57,648 nucleotides of DNA from Candidatus Omnitrophota bacterium (lineage in GTDB: Bacteria > Omnitrophota > Gorgyraeia > B26-G9), in NCBI GenBank assembly GCA_018817165.1, contig JAHITY010000023.1, positions 1-57,648 on the forward strand. The letters run 5' to 3'. Below are positions 17,859-27,748 of this stretch, one piece after another. Position 1 is the stretch's first letter; each line of letters begins with the position of its first letter. The notes beneath the pieces were generated by a model that ran no database searches, was not told the DNA's origin, and worked only from the letters and a program-made list of their open reading frames with translations. A program made the position numbers and the translations under genes.

Positions 17859-18110
17859 TTATTTTTTCTTATGATATTTAAACAGGATGATCAAGCCAGT
17901 TATATTCATAAAGATTAAAGCCGCGGCAAGGATCAATCCGATGTATGGGGCAGCAATCTCCCAATTATGCAGCCCCACCAATAAGTCTTTTGCTGCTTCT
18001 CCATATATTTCTGTGCCTCTGAATAATAAGGCTATTCCGGTTATAGCAGTCAGCAAAAAAAACAGTGAAAAAGACAAACCAATTGCCCTGTGGAATTTTC
18101 TTATATTCAT
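17859..18110 (-). CDS. Small PepSY-associated-like membrane protein
   Basis: The start at 18110 follows CAGGGGGATGAG, a strong ribosome-binding site; 11 extra upstream codons are unlikely. The 83-residue protein has two helices (about 10-30 and 48-70) separated by a loop with GEAAKDLLVGLHNW. The opening IRKFHRAIGLSFSLFFLLTAITG is the signature of the first helix of PepSY-associated TM proteins, which in larger relatives sit with iron or heme reductases. It begins about 40 bases after the 18151 gene and is probably cotranscribed with it. Confidence 0.65.
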   Translation of the reverse strand: MNIRKFHRAIGLSFSLFFLLTAITGIALLFRGTEIYGEAAKDLLVGLHNWEIAAPYIGLILAAALIFMNITGLIILFKYHKKK

Positions 18111-18150
18111 CTCATCCCCCTGGTTATAAATTTTCAAATACAATTAAGCG

Positions 18151-19338
18151 TTAATTATCTGATTTTTCCTTTGCCGAATCGATCTCAGGCAAAGCTAACA
18201 AATCATATCCGCAGTTTAAATTGGTAATAAAATACAATACGAAATTCTGGAAAAATACAGCAAGCGGCAAACCAATGCAAGCAACAAATAGAACAAACAA
18301 AAAAATAAAACAAATAAGCAGAATAATTGCCAAAATATTAAACAACAGCTTTAACTTCAGTAAAAAAACAATTAAAAAATACAACAGTCCGCCAACTGCC
18401 AAGCCGGTTAATCCCGAAATCAAAAGCCCGGAAAAAAATATTATTAAGTAAATTATCCCCATGGCGATTCCCAGAAAGATCGATACCAGGACAAACAAGA
18501 ACATATCCTTTTTATGTTCGCTGAGTACGCGGCAAAGCTCTTTAAATCCCGGCCAGAAGGTTGTCCGCTTTACAGCCATAAACAAAACAATGAACTTAGA
18601 CAGGAAAAAATTCCATAGAGCAGAAAGCATAAAACAAACAAAAAGAGTAATTAAAGAAAATCGCAACACTTTAAATACTTGCTTAAAATCAAGATTATAA
18701 ATATCCGCGCAAACTCCACTGCTTCTTAATACACTCAACCCCCAGCAGACAATCAACCCGAAAAGCATAACCCCAAAAACCGTCATTAATATGGTTACTT
18801 TAAATATCGATAGCCCCTGAGACTTATAGCGACCAAAAGGCTCCTTAATCGCTATACTATCTTTGATGATCGCGTTAAACCAGATAAATAGAAACCTACT
18901 GTATAGCCAGGTAAAAAGCAGAACAACTCCCATTAAGACAAAAAAACCAATGCCGATTATCCAAAGAAATGGCCGAATTTGTTCAGATAAAACTTTTTGC
19001 TTAATTGCCAAGAAAAATTCCTTTGGCTTAAAATTCTTATCCGCCACAAATCTGATGAAAATATTTGTTTCTATTTCTGGCTCAGATTCAGACTGATCAC
19101 CGGGTTCAAACGGCTCAGCATTTTCCCCAGGCTCCGCTGATTCCGATAAACTCTGAGGCTGCTCAAATATATTGTTTACCCCTGGATTATAATTAAAGCT
19201 GGTTCCACCCAAAGCTCCGGACAGAGAGGCAATAAGCAACAGCCACAACCATTTCTTAAACGAGAAAGGCTTGAACAGCATCTGCTTTGTTCTGGCTATA
19301 CTTTTTTCAATCAAAACTCCCAACTTTAATTTTTCCAT
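18151..19338 (-). CDS. Polytopic membrane protein (DUF7544-like)
   Basis: The start at 19338 (MEKLKLGVLIEKSI) is preferred on domain grounds; the frame opens 17 codons earlier without a ribosome-binding site. The protein opens with an amphipathic helix (SIARTKQMLFKPFSFKKWLWL), common in membrane proteins of the glycerophosphodiester-phosphodiesterase-membrane-domain type. An acidic, low-complexity stretch (GDQSESEPEIE, about 75-90) precedes about six transmembrane helices. The function is unknown. Confidence 0.6.
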   Translation of the reverse strand: MEKLKLGVLIEKSIARTKQMLFKPFSFKKWLWLLLIASLSGALGGTSFNYNPGVNNIFEQPQSLSESAEPGENAEPFEPGDQSESEPEIETNIFIRFVADKNFKPKEFFLAIKQKVLSEQIRPFLWIIGIGFFVLMGVVLLFTWLYSRFLFIWFNAIIKDSIAIKEPFGRYKSQGLSIFKVTILMTVFGVMLFGLIVCWGLSVLRSSGVCADIYNLDFKQVFKVLRFSLITLFVCFMLSALWNFFLSKFIVLFMAVKRTTFWPGFKELCRVLSEHKKDMFLFVLVSIFLGIAMGIIYLIIFFSGLLISGLTGLAVGGLLYFLIVFLLKLKLLFNILAIILLICFIFLFVLFVACIGLPLAVFFQNFVLYFITNLNCGYDLLALPEIDSAKEKSDN

Positions 19339-19435
19339 TTTAATCATTATTATCTGTTCAAAAATTAGCAGTTGCCCGCCGTTAACCATTGGATATTCTG
19401 ATGTTTAGCACGCAGATAGGTTTAATAATTTATGT

Positions 19436-19468
19436 AAAAAGCCACAACAATATTTCGCGCGGCTTTTT
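19436..19468 (-). terminator. Rho-independent terminator
   Basis: AAAAAGCC (19436-19443) and GGCTTTTT (19461-19468) form an inverted repeat around 17 bases. On the minus strand this puts a T-run directly after the stem, about 30 bases past the rhodanese stop. Confidence 0.6.
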
Positions 19469-19495
19469 CCATAAATTCATTCTCCCGATAATCCC

Positions 19496-19981
19496 TTATT
19501 GTTCGAGCGGCAGTCTCTCAGCCTTCCATGCCTCCAACCCGCCTTTTATAGTGTAAATATTAGTATATCCCATTTTCTTCAATCTTACCGCGGTAAACAA
19601 GCAGCGGGCACCAAAGCGGCAATACAATAACATCGGCGCATCTTTATCTGCTGGCATTTTTCCTTTATTAATATCGGGAAAGATGTCATTTCTATTAATC
19701 TTAAATTCTATCAAGCCTCTGGGAATTAAAATCGCTCCTTTCAGATGCTCTTTATCATATTCAAACTTCTCATTTACATCAATAATCATTAAATCCGATA
19801 TTGTCAGTATTTTTTTGTATGCATCCTGAGGCGATAACGTATTCGCTTCACCGAAATAAGCCGTACCCTCATTTACCAAATCCTGCAATGTCATACCTTC
19901 CCCTGATGTCTGAGCATAAGAAAAAGCACTTGCCATAATAACCAATACTGCCACTAAACCAACAATACCCCTCTTTTCCAC
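19496..19981 (-). CDS. Exported rhodanese-domain protein
   Basis: A 161-residue protein with a GTG start placed 5 bases after AGGAGG. It has a signal peptide (LVAVLVIMASAFSYAQT). The rhodanese domain has LMIDVNEKFEYDKEHLKGAILIPR, the active-site loop C121-R-F-G-A-R and the closing GYTNIYTIKGGLEAWK. Single-domain periplasmic rhodaneses move sulfane sulfur or act as thiol-based partners. A terminator follows and it appears to stand alone. Confidence 0.88.
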   Translation of the reverse strand: MEKRGIVGLVAVLVIMASAFSYAQTSGEGMTLQDLVNEGTAYFGEANTLSPQDAYKKILTISDLMIIDVNEKFEYDKEHLKGAILIPRGLIEFKINRNDIFPDINKGKMPADKDAPMLLYCRFGARCLFTAVRLKKMGYTNIYTIKGGLEAWKAERLPLEQ

Positions 19982-20035
19982 ATTCCCCTCCTTTTTTTTA
20001 GTTAAATCAAGTAGTTATCATTTAACATCCTCGAT

Positions 20036-22048
20036 CTACAATTTAAACCTTTTCACCAGCTTTTGCAGATTATCCGCGGTATTCGCCAATGTTCGTGCGC
20101 TATCCGCCATTTCCCCCATGCTTGCCATAACCTCATACACTGCCCCTGACATTTTCTCTGTTGAAGCCTCTGTTTCCTCTGAGATAGCAGAAAGATTATG
20201 AAAAGCACCAGAGACATTCTGGGCATTGCTTAATTGAACAGCCGAATTGCTCACAATTTTTGCTACTTTTTCTACGGCAACGTTTGCCACTTCTAAGATT
20301 TTATTTAATGATTTACTAACCTCTTCAATAATCAATTTTCCCCCTTCCGCTTGCTCCGAGGTAATTTGAGTAGACTTAACGGCGAGCACCGTCTCTTTTT
20401 GGATATTACGAATAAGCACGGCAATTTGTTCGGCTGATTTAGCAGAATTTTCCGCCAAAGTCCTAACTTCCTCGGCAACAACGGAAAACCCCCGCCCGGA
20501 GTCACCGGCTCTTGCCGCTTCTATGGCCGCGTTCAACGCCAAAAGGTTTGTCTGATCAGCAATAGTTGTGATTACTTCTACAATTCTGCCGATTTCCTGC
20601 GAATACGTTTCCAGCCTTCCCACTACCCGGGTAATTTCCGTTGCCACTTCAACAATTTGACTAGATTTTTTGACTGCCTGATGGGAGGCTTCCATATCAT
20701 GTTTCGCTAGATCCACGGTGTCACGGGAATTTTTCATTCCATCAGTAGCATTAACAGCTGCTTCTTCGACCATATTCGACATCTGTTTCATAATAAGCAT
20801 CGTATCACTAATCATATGTGTTTGGTTTTTCATCCCTTGCGTAATCCCGAGAACAAGAGAGGAGATATTTTGTGTAGAAACGTTTGTCTGATCTGTCGAG
20901 GCATGCAACCTTATCGCCAAATCATTTATCATGTCCGATGATTTTTTTACCTCGAAAACAATACCATAAAAATTATAAATCATCCGGTTTAAAGACTCGC
21001 ACAAGTCACCAATCTCATCTCGCGATGTAATTTCTATTTTCTGCGCCAAATCACCTGTATCTGCAACCTTCTTGGTAAAATTTACCAAGGCAAGTATCGG
21101 CATGACAATCCCTCTGGAAATAATCGCCGCAGCAACCGAAACCAAAACTATGATTACGAACAGCAACTCGACCATCCATAATTTCATTTTTTTTAAAAAC
21201 GAGAGAATGTCTAAAAATACTTTCTCCTCATCTAAACATACAATCGCACGCCAGTTTACCCCTTTATACGCATTGTGTCCTTTTTCAACTGCCATGCCGC
21301 CGATTCTTTTATTATTTCCTTCAAGACATACAATACTGCCTTCATTTTCTTGTTTTTCAATCGCAAAATCAACTATTTTCATCTCATCACCCAAAAGCCC
21401 GACATTCGTAAACAATATATTTTGTTCATCCTTTTCCAGAATAAAAACATCCGCATCCTTTATATAATTATCAATTATTTCCTGAATAACCTTAAGATTT
21501 ATCCTACTCATTAAAACCGCGACAACCTCATTACTCACCGTATCCCGCACCGGAAGAAAAAAAAGTAACGCGAACTTATTGTCTTCTTTTTTAATCTGTG
21601 CTAAAAAATTACCTTGTTTTACTTGCTGAAAAAAATCTGCTTTCCCGATATCTTGCAAAAAACATTCTTTTCTGAGATCATTGCTTCCCGCCACAATTTC
21701 CCCTTGCAGCGAAAGCATAAAAAGACAATCATAATTCTCGTTTTTTTCTTTTAACGTTTTTAAGGCAAGACTAGCCTGCCCATACATGCTGTACGAAATA
21801 CTGTTTTGGATCACATCCAAACCTGTATAATCAACAAGGTCAGTATAGCGTTCAAATAAATATTTATCTACTGTGTCAAGAATCGCCGTAGCCTGAAGTT
21901 CCAACATATATTGCGTGTTTGCAATCATCAGATGCTTCATTCTTTTAGAAAAACTACTGGATAAAAAAAGTATTGAAAAAATAAGTGGAATTAAAGACAC
22001 GCCAAGTAATGTAGAAAAAATTTTTCGGTGGAGATTCATTGATTTCAT
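20036..22048 (-). CDS. Methyl-accepting chemotaxis protein
   Basis: A 670-residue transducer with TM1 at about 10-32, a periplasmic sensor of Cache-like size (about 35-285), TM2 at about 291-313, HAMP to about 365 and a cytoplasmic signalling domain (about 400-670). The hairpin tip is intact ([19 protein letters not shown], then [19 protein letters not shown]). Methylation-type helices rich in Q and E follow. No CheW-binding pentapeptide tail is seen. The ligand is unknown. Nothing else for chemotaxis is in the window. Confidence 0.93.
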   Translation of the reverse strand: MKSMNLHRKIFSTLLGVSLIPLIFSILFLSSSFSKRMKHLMIANTQYMLELQATAILDTVDKYLFERYTDLVDYTGLDVIQNSISYSMYGQASLALKTLKEKNENYDCLFMLSLQGEIVAGSNDLRKECFLQDIGKADFFQQVKQGNFLAQIKKEDNKFALLFFLPVRDTVSNEVVAVLMSRINLKVIQEIIDNYIKDADVFILEKDEQNILFTNVGLLGDEMKIVDFAIEKQENEGSIVCLEGNNKRIGGMAVEKGHNAYKGVNWRAIVCLDEEKVFLDILSFLKKMKLWMVELLFVIIVLVSVAAAIISRGIVMPILALVNFTKKVADTGDLAQKIEITSRDEIGDLCESLNRMIYNFYGIVFEVKKSSDMINDLAIRLHASTDQTNVSTQNISSLVLGITQGMKNQTHMISDTMLIMKQMSNMVEEAAVNATDGMKNSRDTVDLAKHDMEASHQAVKKSSQIVEVATEITRVVGRLETYSQEIGRIVEVITTIADQTNLLALNAAIEAARAGDSGRGFSVVAEEVRTLAENSAKSAEQIAVLIRNIQKETVLAVKSTQITSEQAEGGKLIIEEVSKSLNKILEVANVAVEKVAKIVSNSAVQLSNAQNVSGAFHNLSAISEETEASTEKMSGAVYEVMASMGEMADSARTLANTADNLQKLVKRFKL

Positions 22049-22095
22049 TTTTCGCTCGATTCCTATTATACTGATTAGTCAGCTACCATTCATTC

Positions 22096-22330
22096 TCAAA
22101 TTTCTTCGATAATATTGCTGATCCGCTGAGCAAATTGAACCAGATAACCAATAATGACATAACGCAAATTCTTAATCCGCTATTTTTCTTTTCACAGGCT
22201 ATCCTTATCGATCACAGCAGACCGACATTTATTAATCAAGCAGATTTCCTCAACTGCATAATCCCCGATCCCAACAATAACTCCGCCTAAACTCTTATTA
22301 TTTATTGTCTTCCACAGCACTATTTATTTT
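22096..22330 (-). pseudogene. Possible remnant of a cyclic-nucleotide-binding-type domain
   Basis: Read in two frames on the minus strand this gives SLGGVIVGIGDYAVEEICLI followed by NKCRSAVIDKDSL and a stop at 22192. It then continues in another frame as NLRYVIIGYLVQFAQRISNI with a stop at 22096. The order (V/I-G-E-x-x-L-I-x-K-x-R-S-A, then a closing helix with RISN) recalls the cyclic-nucleotide-binding fold of Crp-type proteins. It is broken by frame changes and has no start. Weak, and could be chance. Confidence 0.25.
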
Positions 22331-22503
22331 TCATCAATTTTCCGGATTACACTTCTTCAAATAAACTGGAACTCCAAAAAAAATAGCTAGATTACGCGAT
22401 AAAATAACCACAAAAAATATTAAGAGATCTTTTTTTATATACCCTCTTTTATTTATTTACAATTTTAAATAGCTATAAAATTTATTATACATTCTAATTG
22501 CAA

Positions 22504-22937
22504 TTATCGCAATGATTTATCTTTCTCCCCATAACAGACATTACTCATTTCGCTGCTAAACATTTTCCATTTACAATTAGCTTTTTGAAAAATAGTAATA
22601 ACATTAGTGCTTAGATCTCTAAATTCCGGACCGCTGATCTTTCGCGTGATCTGAAACCAACTGGCTTTTGCCATGGTTTTACCACTTCAATAATCCGGAT
22701 ATCGCTCACCACATATTCTAGATCATATGCCTCAAAAATATATTTCATTCTAGATCGGGTTTCCCCTAAACCGGTGAAGCTGGATCAACTATATTCATAT
22801 ACGTTTCTAAATCCTCCGCTTGCGCAGCCCTGAAATTTTCCTAGATCAAAGCGATTATTTCATTTTTTCATTGTTTTTTGGCGAACAGCCGATTAAAAAT
22901 ACCAATCAAACAAGCCACAGCACTTTTATGTTTTCAT
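22504..22937 (-). pseudogene. Decayed NTF2-like (SnoaL-type) lipoprotein gene
   Basis: A start with a ribosome-binding site (AGGAGAAATA before the ATG at 22937) leads into a broken lipoprotein signal (LVFLIGC) with in-frame stops. Moving between frames then recovers a continuous homologous sequence: ENFRAAQAEDLETYMNIV, GLGETRSRMKYIFEAYDLEY, VVSDIRIIEVVK, KASWFQITRKISGPEFRD, NVITIFQKANCKWKMFSSE. The order matches NTF2-like lipoproteins. At least three frameshifts and several stops are needed, so it is not functional. The last frame ends at the TAA at 22504. Confidence 0.7.
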
Positions 22938-22970
22938 TATTTCTCCTGTTTATTTCCTCTAAATTAAAAA

Positions 22971-24212
22971 TCACTGAGCAGAAACTGCACTTATTTCGGG
23001 CTCCGCTTTAGTCGGTTGAACTTTTTGATTCTTTTCTTCAGATACTTGTTGAATAATTGCTTTCAGATATTTTTTTTCAAGAACATTTAGTTTGTCTGAT
23101 TGATATAATCCTACGCAATATTGAAACAATAAACTAGATTGAAAACAATTGCTGCCTAATGACCACATCGCGGAGCGAAAAACCGCTTCTAACATTGCTT
23201 GTTGCTTTACATCATCTGAATTAATATCCAACTTTTTATTTTTAACTTTTTCTAATGTCCCAATGAATTTACTCAGTTTAAATGAAGAAATAATCTGGCG
23301 GACTGGTTTTACTCTACCGGTAGCAAAAAATTCCGCCCAAAGCATATCCAGCTGATCGCCGGTTGTTATTTCAGTATAGGGGTCGGGAATTTTAATTTTA
23401 TTCAGCCCTTGTCTGTACTGTTTTAAATCCTCTTTTAATCCCAGTTCTTTTGTTTTATTGCTCAAGTGAAATAGCAATATAATATCTTTTTTTTGCTGTT
23501 CAGTTGCTTTTTTATTAAAAAACTCGATTATCTGTGGGCTTAAAAAATCATTTTCTTCAATAACATATTTATAAAACCATAAAGCTGACCAGACAATCGA
23601 ACCATCTTTATTAATATACGGTCGGGGTGGTGATAAAAATGCTGTGATTGCTTTTCTCGATTCAGGTTTCGAAGGATAGGAGAAAATCCATTCCATATCA
23701 CCCTTATTCAGCTCGGGCAATTCAAACTCTTTTAAATTTATTTTCACTTTCTTTTCTACTCTTTGATTTTTAATCCAGTCAAATGCTTCAATTTTGATAA
23801 TATATTCTCCGAACATATCCTCTGGTTCAAAACAAACAGTTAATCTCTCTTTTGCCGGAAGTAAATGCGGACCAGTGATTTTCCCGGAATAGCCATTAAG
23901 ATCTTCTATTTGCTGATAGCGCGTATTATCCGGCTTGATAATTAAAACCATATAAGTTATTTTTGCAATGCCGTCTTTATCTGCGCCATAGTTATTAAAA
24001 ATCGGCAGTATATTAAAATATTCTCCTTTGGAGACACTCTCAACCTTTGAGACCATAGGTCCAAATTGTGAAGGGATGGCAAACCACCAATCCATTTCCA
24101 TATTTTGCTGGGTTAAACCGATCACAAAATCAAAAGCAGCGCTTTCATCCTTTGCCAAGGCAGTTGAAGCAATCAGCAAAATTATAACTATTATTAATCC
24201 TATTCTTTTCAT
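22971..24212 (-). CDS. Large secreted protein of unknown function
   Basis: A 413-residue protein with signal peptide KRIGLIIVIILLIASTALA and ribosome-binding site GGGAG. An Ig-like or beta-rich N-terminal half contains a strand pair (FNILPIFNNYGADKDGIAKI). A helical C-terminal half follows with repeated WALW/LWAE segments (about 215-370), and a low-complexity end (QPTKAEPEISAVSAQ). I recognise no family. A degenerate attC-like word (CTTAGGG in gene sense) lies just before its ribosome-binding site. Confidence 0.65.
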   Translation of the reverse strand: MKRIGLIIVIILLIASTALAKDESAAFDFVIGLTQQNMEMDWWFAIPSQFGPMVSKVESVSKGEYFNILPIFNNYGADKDGIAKITYMVLIIKPDNTRYQQIEDLNGYSGKITGPHLLPAKERLTVCFEPEDMFGEYIIKIEAFDWIKNQRVEKKVKINLKEFELPELNKGDMEWIFSYPSKPESRKAITAFLSPPRPYINKDGSIVWSALWFYKYVIEENDFLSPQIIEFFNKKATEQQKKDIILLFHLSNKTKELGLKEDLKQYRQGLNKIKIPDPYTEITTGDQLDMLWAEFFATGRVKPVRQIISSFKLSKFIGTLEKVKNKKLDINSDDVKQQAMLEAVFRSAMWSLGSNCFQSSLLFQYCVGLYQSDKLNVLEKKYLKAIIQQVSEEKNQKVQPTKAEPEISAVSAQ

Positions 24213-24359
24213 TATTTCTCCCTAAGCTTTGAACTCAACTAACTGAAACCACACAAGCACGGATAAAAGCAGCTACAGTAAGTTGTTAGATATTTTATAT
24301 ATTGGACTAAACCATCATTGCATCGACCAGTCTAAATTATCCCTTTCAAGACAATTAGA

Positions 24360-24992
24360 TTACAAATAAGATCCCTCTTGCTCTAAAGCTGCCATTCTTG
24401 TTCCCAGCATATCCATAAATGATCCGCGATCACCGGTCCACTGAAAACTATTCCCGACAAATACATCACAGAAAAACGGAACTAATATCGCTTCCCCCTT
24501 GGGAAGCGCTTTTCCCAGTCCGTGCATAAAAACAGGAATTATCGGAACATTAGGAAACTTCTCGGATATCCGGCTAATCCCAGATTTAAACACAGATATT
24601 TTTTCCGGTTCCCCCCGAGAACCTTCCGGAAAAAATATTAGAATTTCATTTTTTTTCAATGAATCATAACAATCAGAAAACATATCTTCTTTTACAAATT
24701 TCACATCTCTTCTTAGCGGAATTATTCGGATAATTTTCTGGGAAAACCAAGACAGCAATGGATTTTTCAGAAAATAATCCATTGCGGCAACCGGACGAAC
24801 AATCTTCATTGCCTTTTGCTTAAGAATAGTAATTAACACCATGGCATCCAAATGGCTATTGTGGTTGGCAATAATTATAGCCGGGCCTACCTCAGGTAGT
24901 CTATCTCGATTACGCACATTTACGCCTAGGATAATATTTACAATTAACCTGACAAACAAATTTAAAAATATATATCTAAGTATTGTATTCAT
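24360..24992 (-). CDS. PlsC-type 1-acylglycerol-3-phosphate acyltransferase
   Basis: A 210-residue acyltransferase. The catalytic NHx4D motif is H44 to D49 (ANHNSHLD), the FPEGSRG phosphate-binding motif lies near 120, and there is a hydrophobic N-terminus and a PVAAMDYF segment between them. It should add a second acyl chain to lysophosphatidate or a related lysolipid at the inner membrane. It starts one base after the CdsA-like gene stop and so belongs to the three-gene phospholipid operon. Confidence 0.88.
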   Translation of the reverse strand: MNTILRYIFLNLFVRLIVNIILGVNVRNRDRLPEVGPAIIIANHNSHLDAMVLITILKQKAMKIVRPVAAMDYFLKNPLLSWFSQKIIRIIPLRRDVKFVKEDMFSDCYDSLKKNEILIFFPEGSRGEPEKISVFKSGISRISEKFPNVPIIPVFMHGLGKALPKGEAILVPFFCDVFVGNSFQWTGDRGSFMDMLGTRMAALEQEGSYL

Positions 24993-24993
24993 A

Positions 24994-25920
24994 TTAATAA
25001 TATAAATACCTCACAAAATGAAAAAACAAAGGGGCGGTATAGGTTAAACTGTCAATTCTGTCCAGTATCCCCCCATGACCCGGCAACATCGCTCCGCTAT
25101 CTTTTAATCCTAAATCTCGTTTTAAAGCGGAAATTACTACATCTCCGATAAATCCCGCTGTACTAATAATCAACCCGGCAATTATCGAATGTATTGGACT
25201 TAAAGGGGTCAATATTGGGGCAATAAGATATGCCAAAACACAAGTAACAATAACTCCGCCAAAGAACCCCTCATAAGTTTTATTTGGGCTTACCTTAGGA
25301 ATTATTTTATGTTTTCCAAAAGTTTTACCAGTAATATATTGTGCCACATCATTAAACTGAGTAAGAAAAACCAGATATAAAACCCAGCCGCCATTACCCG
25401 CAACCAAACCGCCTATTTTCGGCATCACCAAGAAAAACGAAACATGGCTAATACTGTATACTGTGGTCATCAACCCCCAGTGTAAAGTACCTGCGGCATT
25501 TAAAAATCCTTGCGTCTGCCCGATAAGCACCATGCGCAATGGTAATAACAGAAAAACATACAACGGAATAAAAATTAAAAACATACCATACCACCCTGAA
25601 TAAACCCAATAATACTGGATTAGAATAGACAAGTATGCCCAGAACAATACCCGATGATCGGCCCTGCGCGTGGGGATCATCGATAAATATTCTTTGAGTG
25701 CCAAAAAACTTAGGAATCCGAAAAACAAAATTGATACTTTTTTGGATAAAATCATCGCCAAGGAAAAAATTATTATCATTATCCACCAAGACTTTACACG
25801 GTGGGATAGCTCCTTATAATCTTTTTGCGGTTTTATTTTTTTTAAAACAAAAACCACAGTACTCGCAATAGACAACATTACAAATAATCCCATCAAGCAG
25901 ACAATTATATTAAACGGCAT
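24994..25920 (-). CDS. CdsA-like phosphatidate cytidylyltransferase (YnbB type)
   Basis: A 308-residue polytopic membrane enzyme with about eight helices. The family signature is complete: SALKRDLGLKDSGAMLPGHG followed by GILDRIDSLTYTAPLF, and NKTYEGFFGG upstream. It should make CDP-diacylglycerol from phosphatidate and CTP. It overlaps the upstream CDP-alcohol phosphotransferase gene by 11 bases, so translation is coupled. In E. coli the equivalent pair is ynbA-ynbB, separate from the housekeeping cdsA. Confidence 0.92.
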   Translation of the reverse strand: MPFNIIVCLMGLFVMLSIASTVVFVLKKIKPQKDYKELSHRVKSWWIMIIIFSLAMILSKKVSILFFGFLSFLALKEYLSMIPTRRADHRVLFWAYLSILIQYYWVYSGWYGMFLIFIPLYVFLLLPLRMVLIGQTQGFLNAAGTLHWGLMTTVYSISHVSFFLVMPKIGGLVAGNGGWVLYLVFLTQFNDVAQYITGKTFGKHKIIPKVSPNKTYEGFFGGVIVTCVLAYLIAPILTPLSPIHSIIAGLIISTAGFIGDVVISALKRDLGLKDSGAMLPGHGGILDRIDSLTYTAPLFFHFVRYLYY

Positions 25921-26527
25921 GCTTATTCACCTCTTTCAATGCGCTGCTTATTCGGTTAAATATAGTTAAGCCCAATAAAGCGATAATCAACAATAACATA
26001 ATCGTATATATCCGTGGCGTAAACAAACCGAATCCAATAAATAAGGAAATCAATCCAAATACAAATGCCCGGTCACTTTTGCCCATTGGGCCATTATATT
26101 TTCTTTGCGCACCGATTTGGACACTAACCACCCCCGCCATTTCACTAATAACCGACAGCAAGACAATTACTAAGACACACATTCCATTCAAACTGTTTAT
26201 CAAGGCAAAAGGTAAATACAAAGTAATATCCGAAAATACATCTCCAAGTTCATTCAGAATAGCTCCAAGGGAAGTCTTCATATTAAATTCTCTGGCAAGC
26301 ATTCCATCAATAGCATTTAATGCCATACGCACAAGCAGCACCAAGGGAATAATAAATAATATTTTTTCATTCTGACGAAAAAACACAATTGTTCCTCCGC
26401 CAATAAACGAAACCAATATTGCACTAAACGTAACCTGATTGGCCGTAATCCCGGCCTTAGCAAGATTTTTAACTAAGGGCCTTAGTAAATCCTGAAACTT
26501 AGGTTTAATATCGTATATCGATGGCAT
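25910..26527 (-). CDS. CDP-alcohol phosphatidyltransferase (YnbA type)
   Basis: A 205-residue membrane protein with six predicted helices. The active-site motif of the family is present but two of its usual aspartates are asparagines: N71-x2-D74-G75-x2-A78-R79-x8-G88-x3-N92-x3-D96. From memory, E. coli YnbA has the same pattern (ALNALDGMLAR, GAILNETGD), so this is likely a subfamily trait and not decay. It would transfer a phosphatidyl group from CDP-diacylglycerol to an unknown alcohol. It opens the operon with the CdsA-like and PlsC-like genes; the start follows AAAAGGATA. Confidence 0.88.
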   Translation of the reverse strand: MPSIYDIKPKFQDLLRPLVKNLAKAGITANQVTFSAILVSFIGGGTIVFFRQNEKILFIIPLVLLVRMALNAIDGMLAREFNMKTSLGAILNELGDVFSDITLYLPFALINSLNGMCVLVIVLLSVISEMAGVVSVQIGAQRKYNGPMGKSDRAFVFGLISLFIGFGLFTPRIYTIMLLLIIALLGLTIFNRISSALKEVNKHAV

Positions 26528-26660
26528 ATAAATATCCTTTTTATTTTTCTTAGCTAAGGTCTAATCTCAGGCAGAGAAACCTGACGCCATTTAATAGCGG
26601 ATTACTTTTAATTCAAGTAAAGGGGCTCGATTATTGATTATTGCTTATAACTTTTGCGCC
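26528..26660. other. Spacer with a degenerate repeat
   Basis: Contains TCTAATCTCAGGCAGAGAAACC near 26560, a degraded relative of the TCTAAC-TTTGAGCTCAGGC half-site seen at 41147. No gene. Confidence 0.35.
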
Positions 26661-27677
26661 TTATTTTTGGCTTTCAAACCATTCTCTGATGTCTTTAGTA
26701 TACCAAGGCATGTATACATGAGGAACCTCTTTTATCTGTTTATATTCAACTTTATATCCCAGGTCTTTCAGCTGTTTTTTTGTATTTTGAGCATTAAAAA
26801 TTCTTTGCTTTGTATCCTTATCTCCAATATAAACCAGTACGGGTATATGCTTCCTTGATTCCCGAGATAATACAACTTTTCCGATTCCCTGGCGGGCTCT
26901 GGCAATAGATCCAGCTACAGATGCGATTGCTTTAAATTTTTCAGGGTATTTCAAACCAAGGTATAAAGCAAAATTACCGCCGCTTGAATGCCCAACCAAA
27001 TATATTTTATCAATATCATAAGATTCCTTAATATCCTCGATCATTTTCAAAACACCGGACACATCATCTTCTGTCCAGCCTTGTCCTATAGATTTAGGAC
27101 ATGCTACTATTATATCGCCTTTAGAAACCTCATTTCTCCAATAATTCATAAACCCCATTGAATTACCATCATACCAGTGCAGACCGATAACTAAAGATAA
27201 CTTTTTACTGGTTTTTTTTGTTGGAGCACCCAAAAGATAGGCATTTCTGCCCGCTTTTTTGTTAAGCACATTAACTACAACACGCTTATTATTAATAGGA
27301 GAGTGAATGTTCTGGATAGTCTCTTCATTGACAGTCGGGGCAATAAGTTCTTTTTCTTTGACAATAACTTCTGATTTCGGCTCTTCTTGTTTTTCTTCTT
27401 GTAATGCTTGTTCCATTTTTAGATCCGCTTGTTTCTGCCACTCTTCTTGGATATTTTGATTTTTATCATCACTAACTTCAATGATTTCAGCTATATCATT
27501 ATTATCTACGGTTATTGTGCCAATCCCCACTTCAAATATCACCGCTTCATCCGTTCGCTCGATAACAATTCCCTCAAAAGAACCTCCATTTTCAAGTAAC
27601 AGAGTATCTGCTAATACTATCGCAGTCAAAAAAAAGCTACAAAAACCGAAACAAATAAACATTACTATTCTTTTCAT
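26661..27677 (-). CDS. Exported alpha/beta hydrolase with N-terminal beta-domain
   Basis: A 338-residue protein with signal peptide KRIVMFICFGFCSFFLTAIVLA. A short beta-rich domain follows (about 25-75: GSFEGIVIERTDEAVIFEVG, resembling small Sm-like or PhaC-N-type sensor modules), then a low-complexity Q/E/K linker (about 78-115) and a hydrolase domain. The nucleophile is in VGHSSGGNFALYLG, the acid in YIGDKDTKQ and the His in VPHVYMPW. The layout matches PHB depolymerase/LpqC-like esterases. Confidence 0.78.
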   Translation of the reverse strand: MKRIVMFICFGFCSFFLTAIVLADTLLLENGGSFEGIVIERTDEAVIFEVGIGTITVDNNDIAEIIEVSDDKNQNIQEEWQKQADLKMEQALQEEKQEEPKSEVIVKEKELIAPTVNEETIQNIHSPINNKRVVVNVLNKKAGRNAYLLGAPTKKTSKKLSLVIGLHWYDGNSMGFMNYWRNEVSKGDIIVACPKSIGQGWTEDDVSGVLKMIEDIKESYDIDKIYLVGHSSGGNFALYLGLKYPEKFKAIASVAGSIARARQGIGKVVLSRESRKHIPVLVYIGDKDTKQRIFNAQNTKKQLKDLGYKVEYKQIKEVPHVYMPWYTKDIREWFESQK

Positions 27678-27748
27678 TTTATTTCACCTTTCGATCTCGA
27701 CTACTAAACTGATAATCTACGCGTGCTCTTTTTGGGGGATCTAAAACA

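Noticed and set aside
19436..19468. attC-like hairpin
   Set aside because: No GTT/AAC cores flank it and the T-run fits a terminator.
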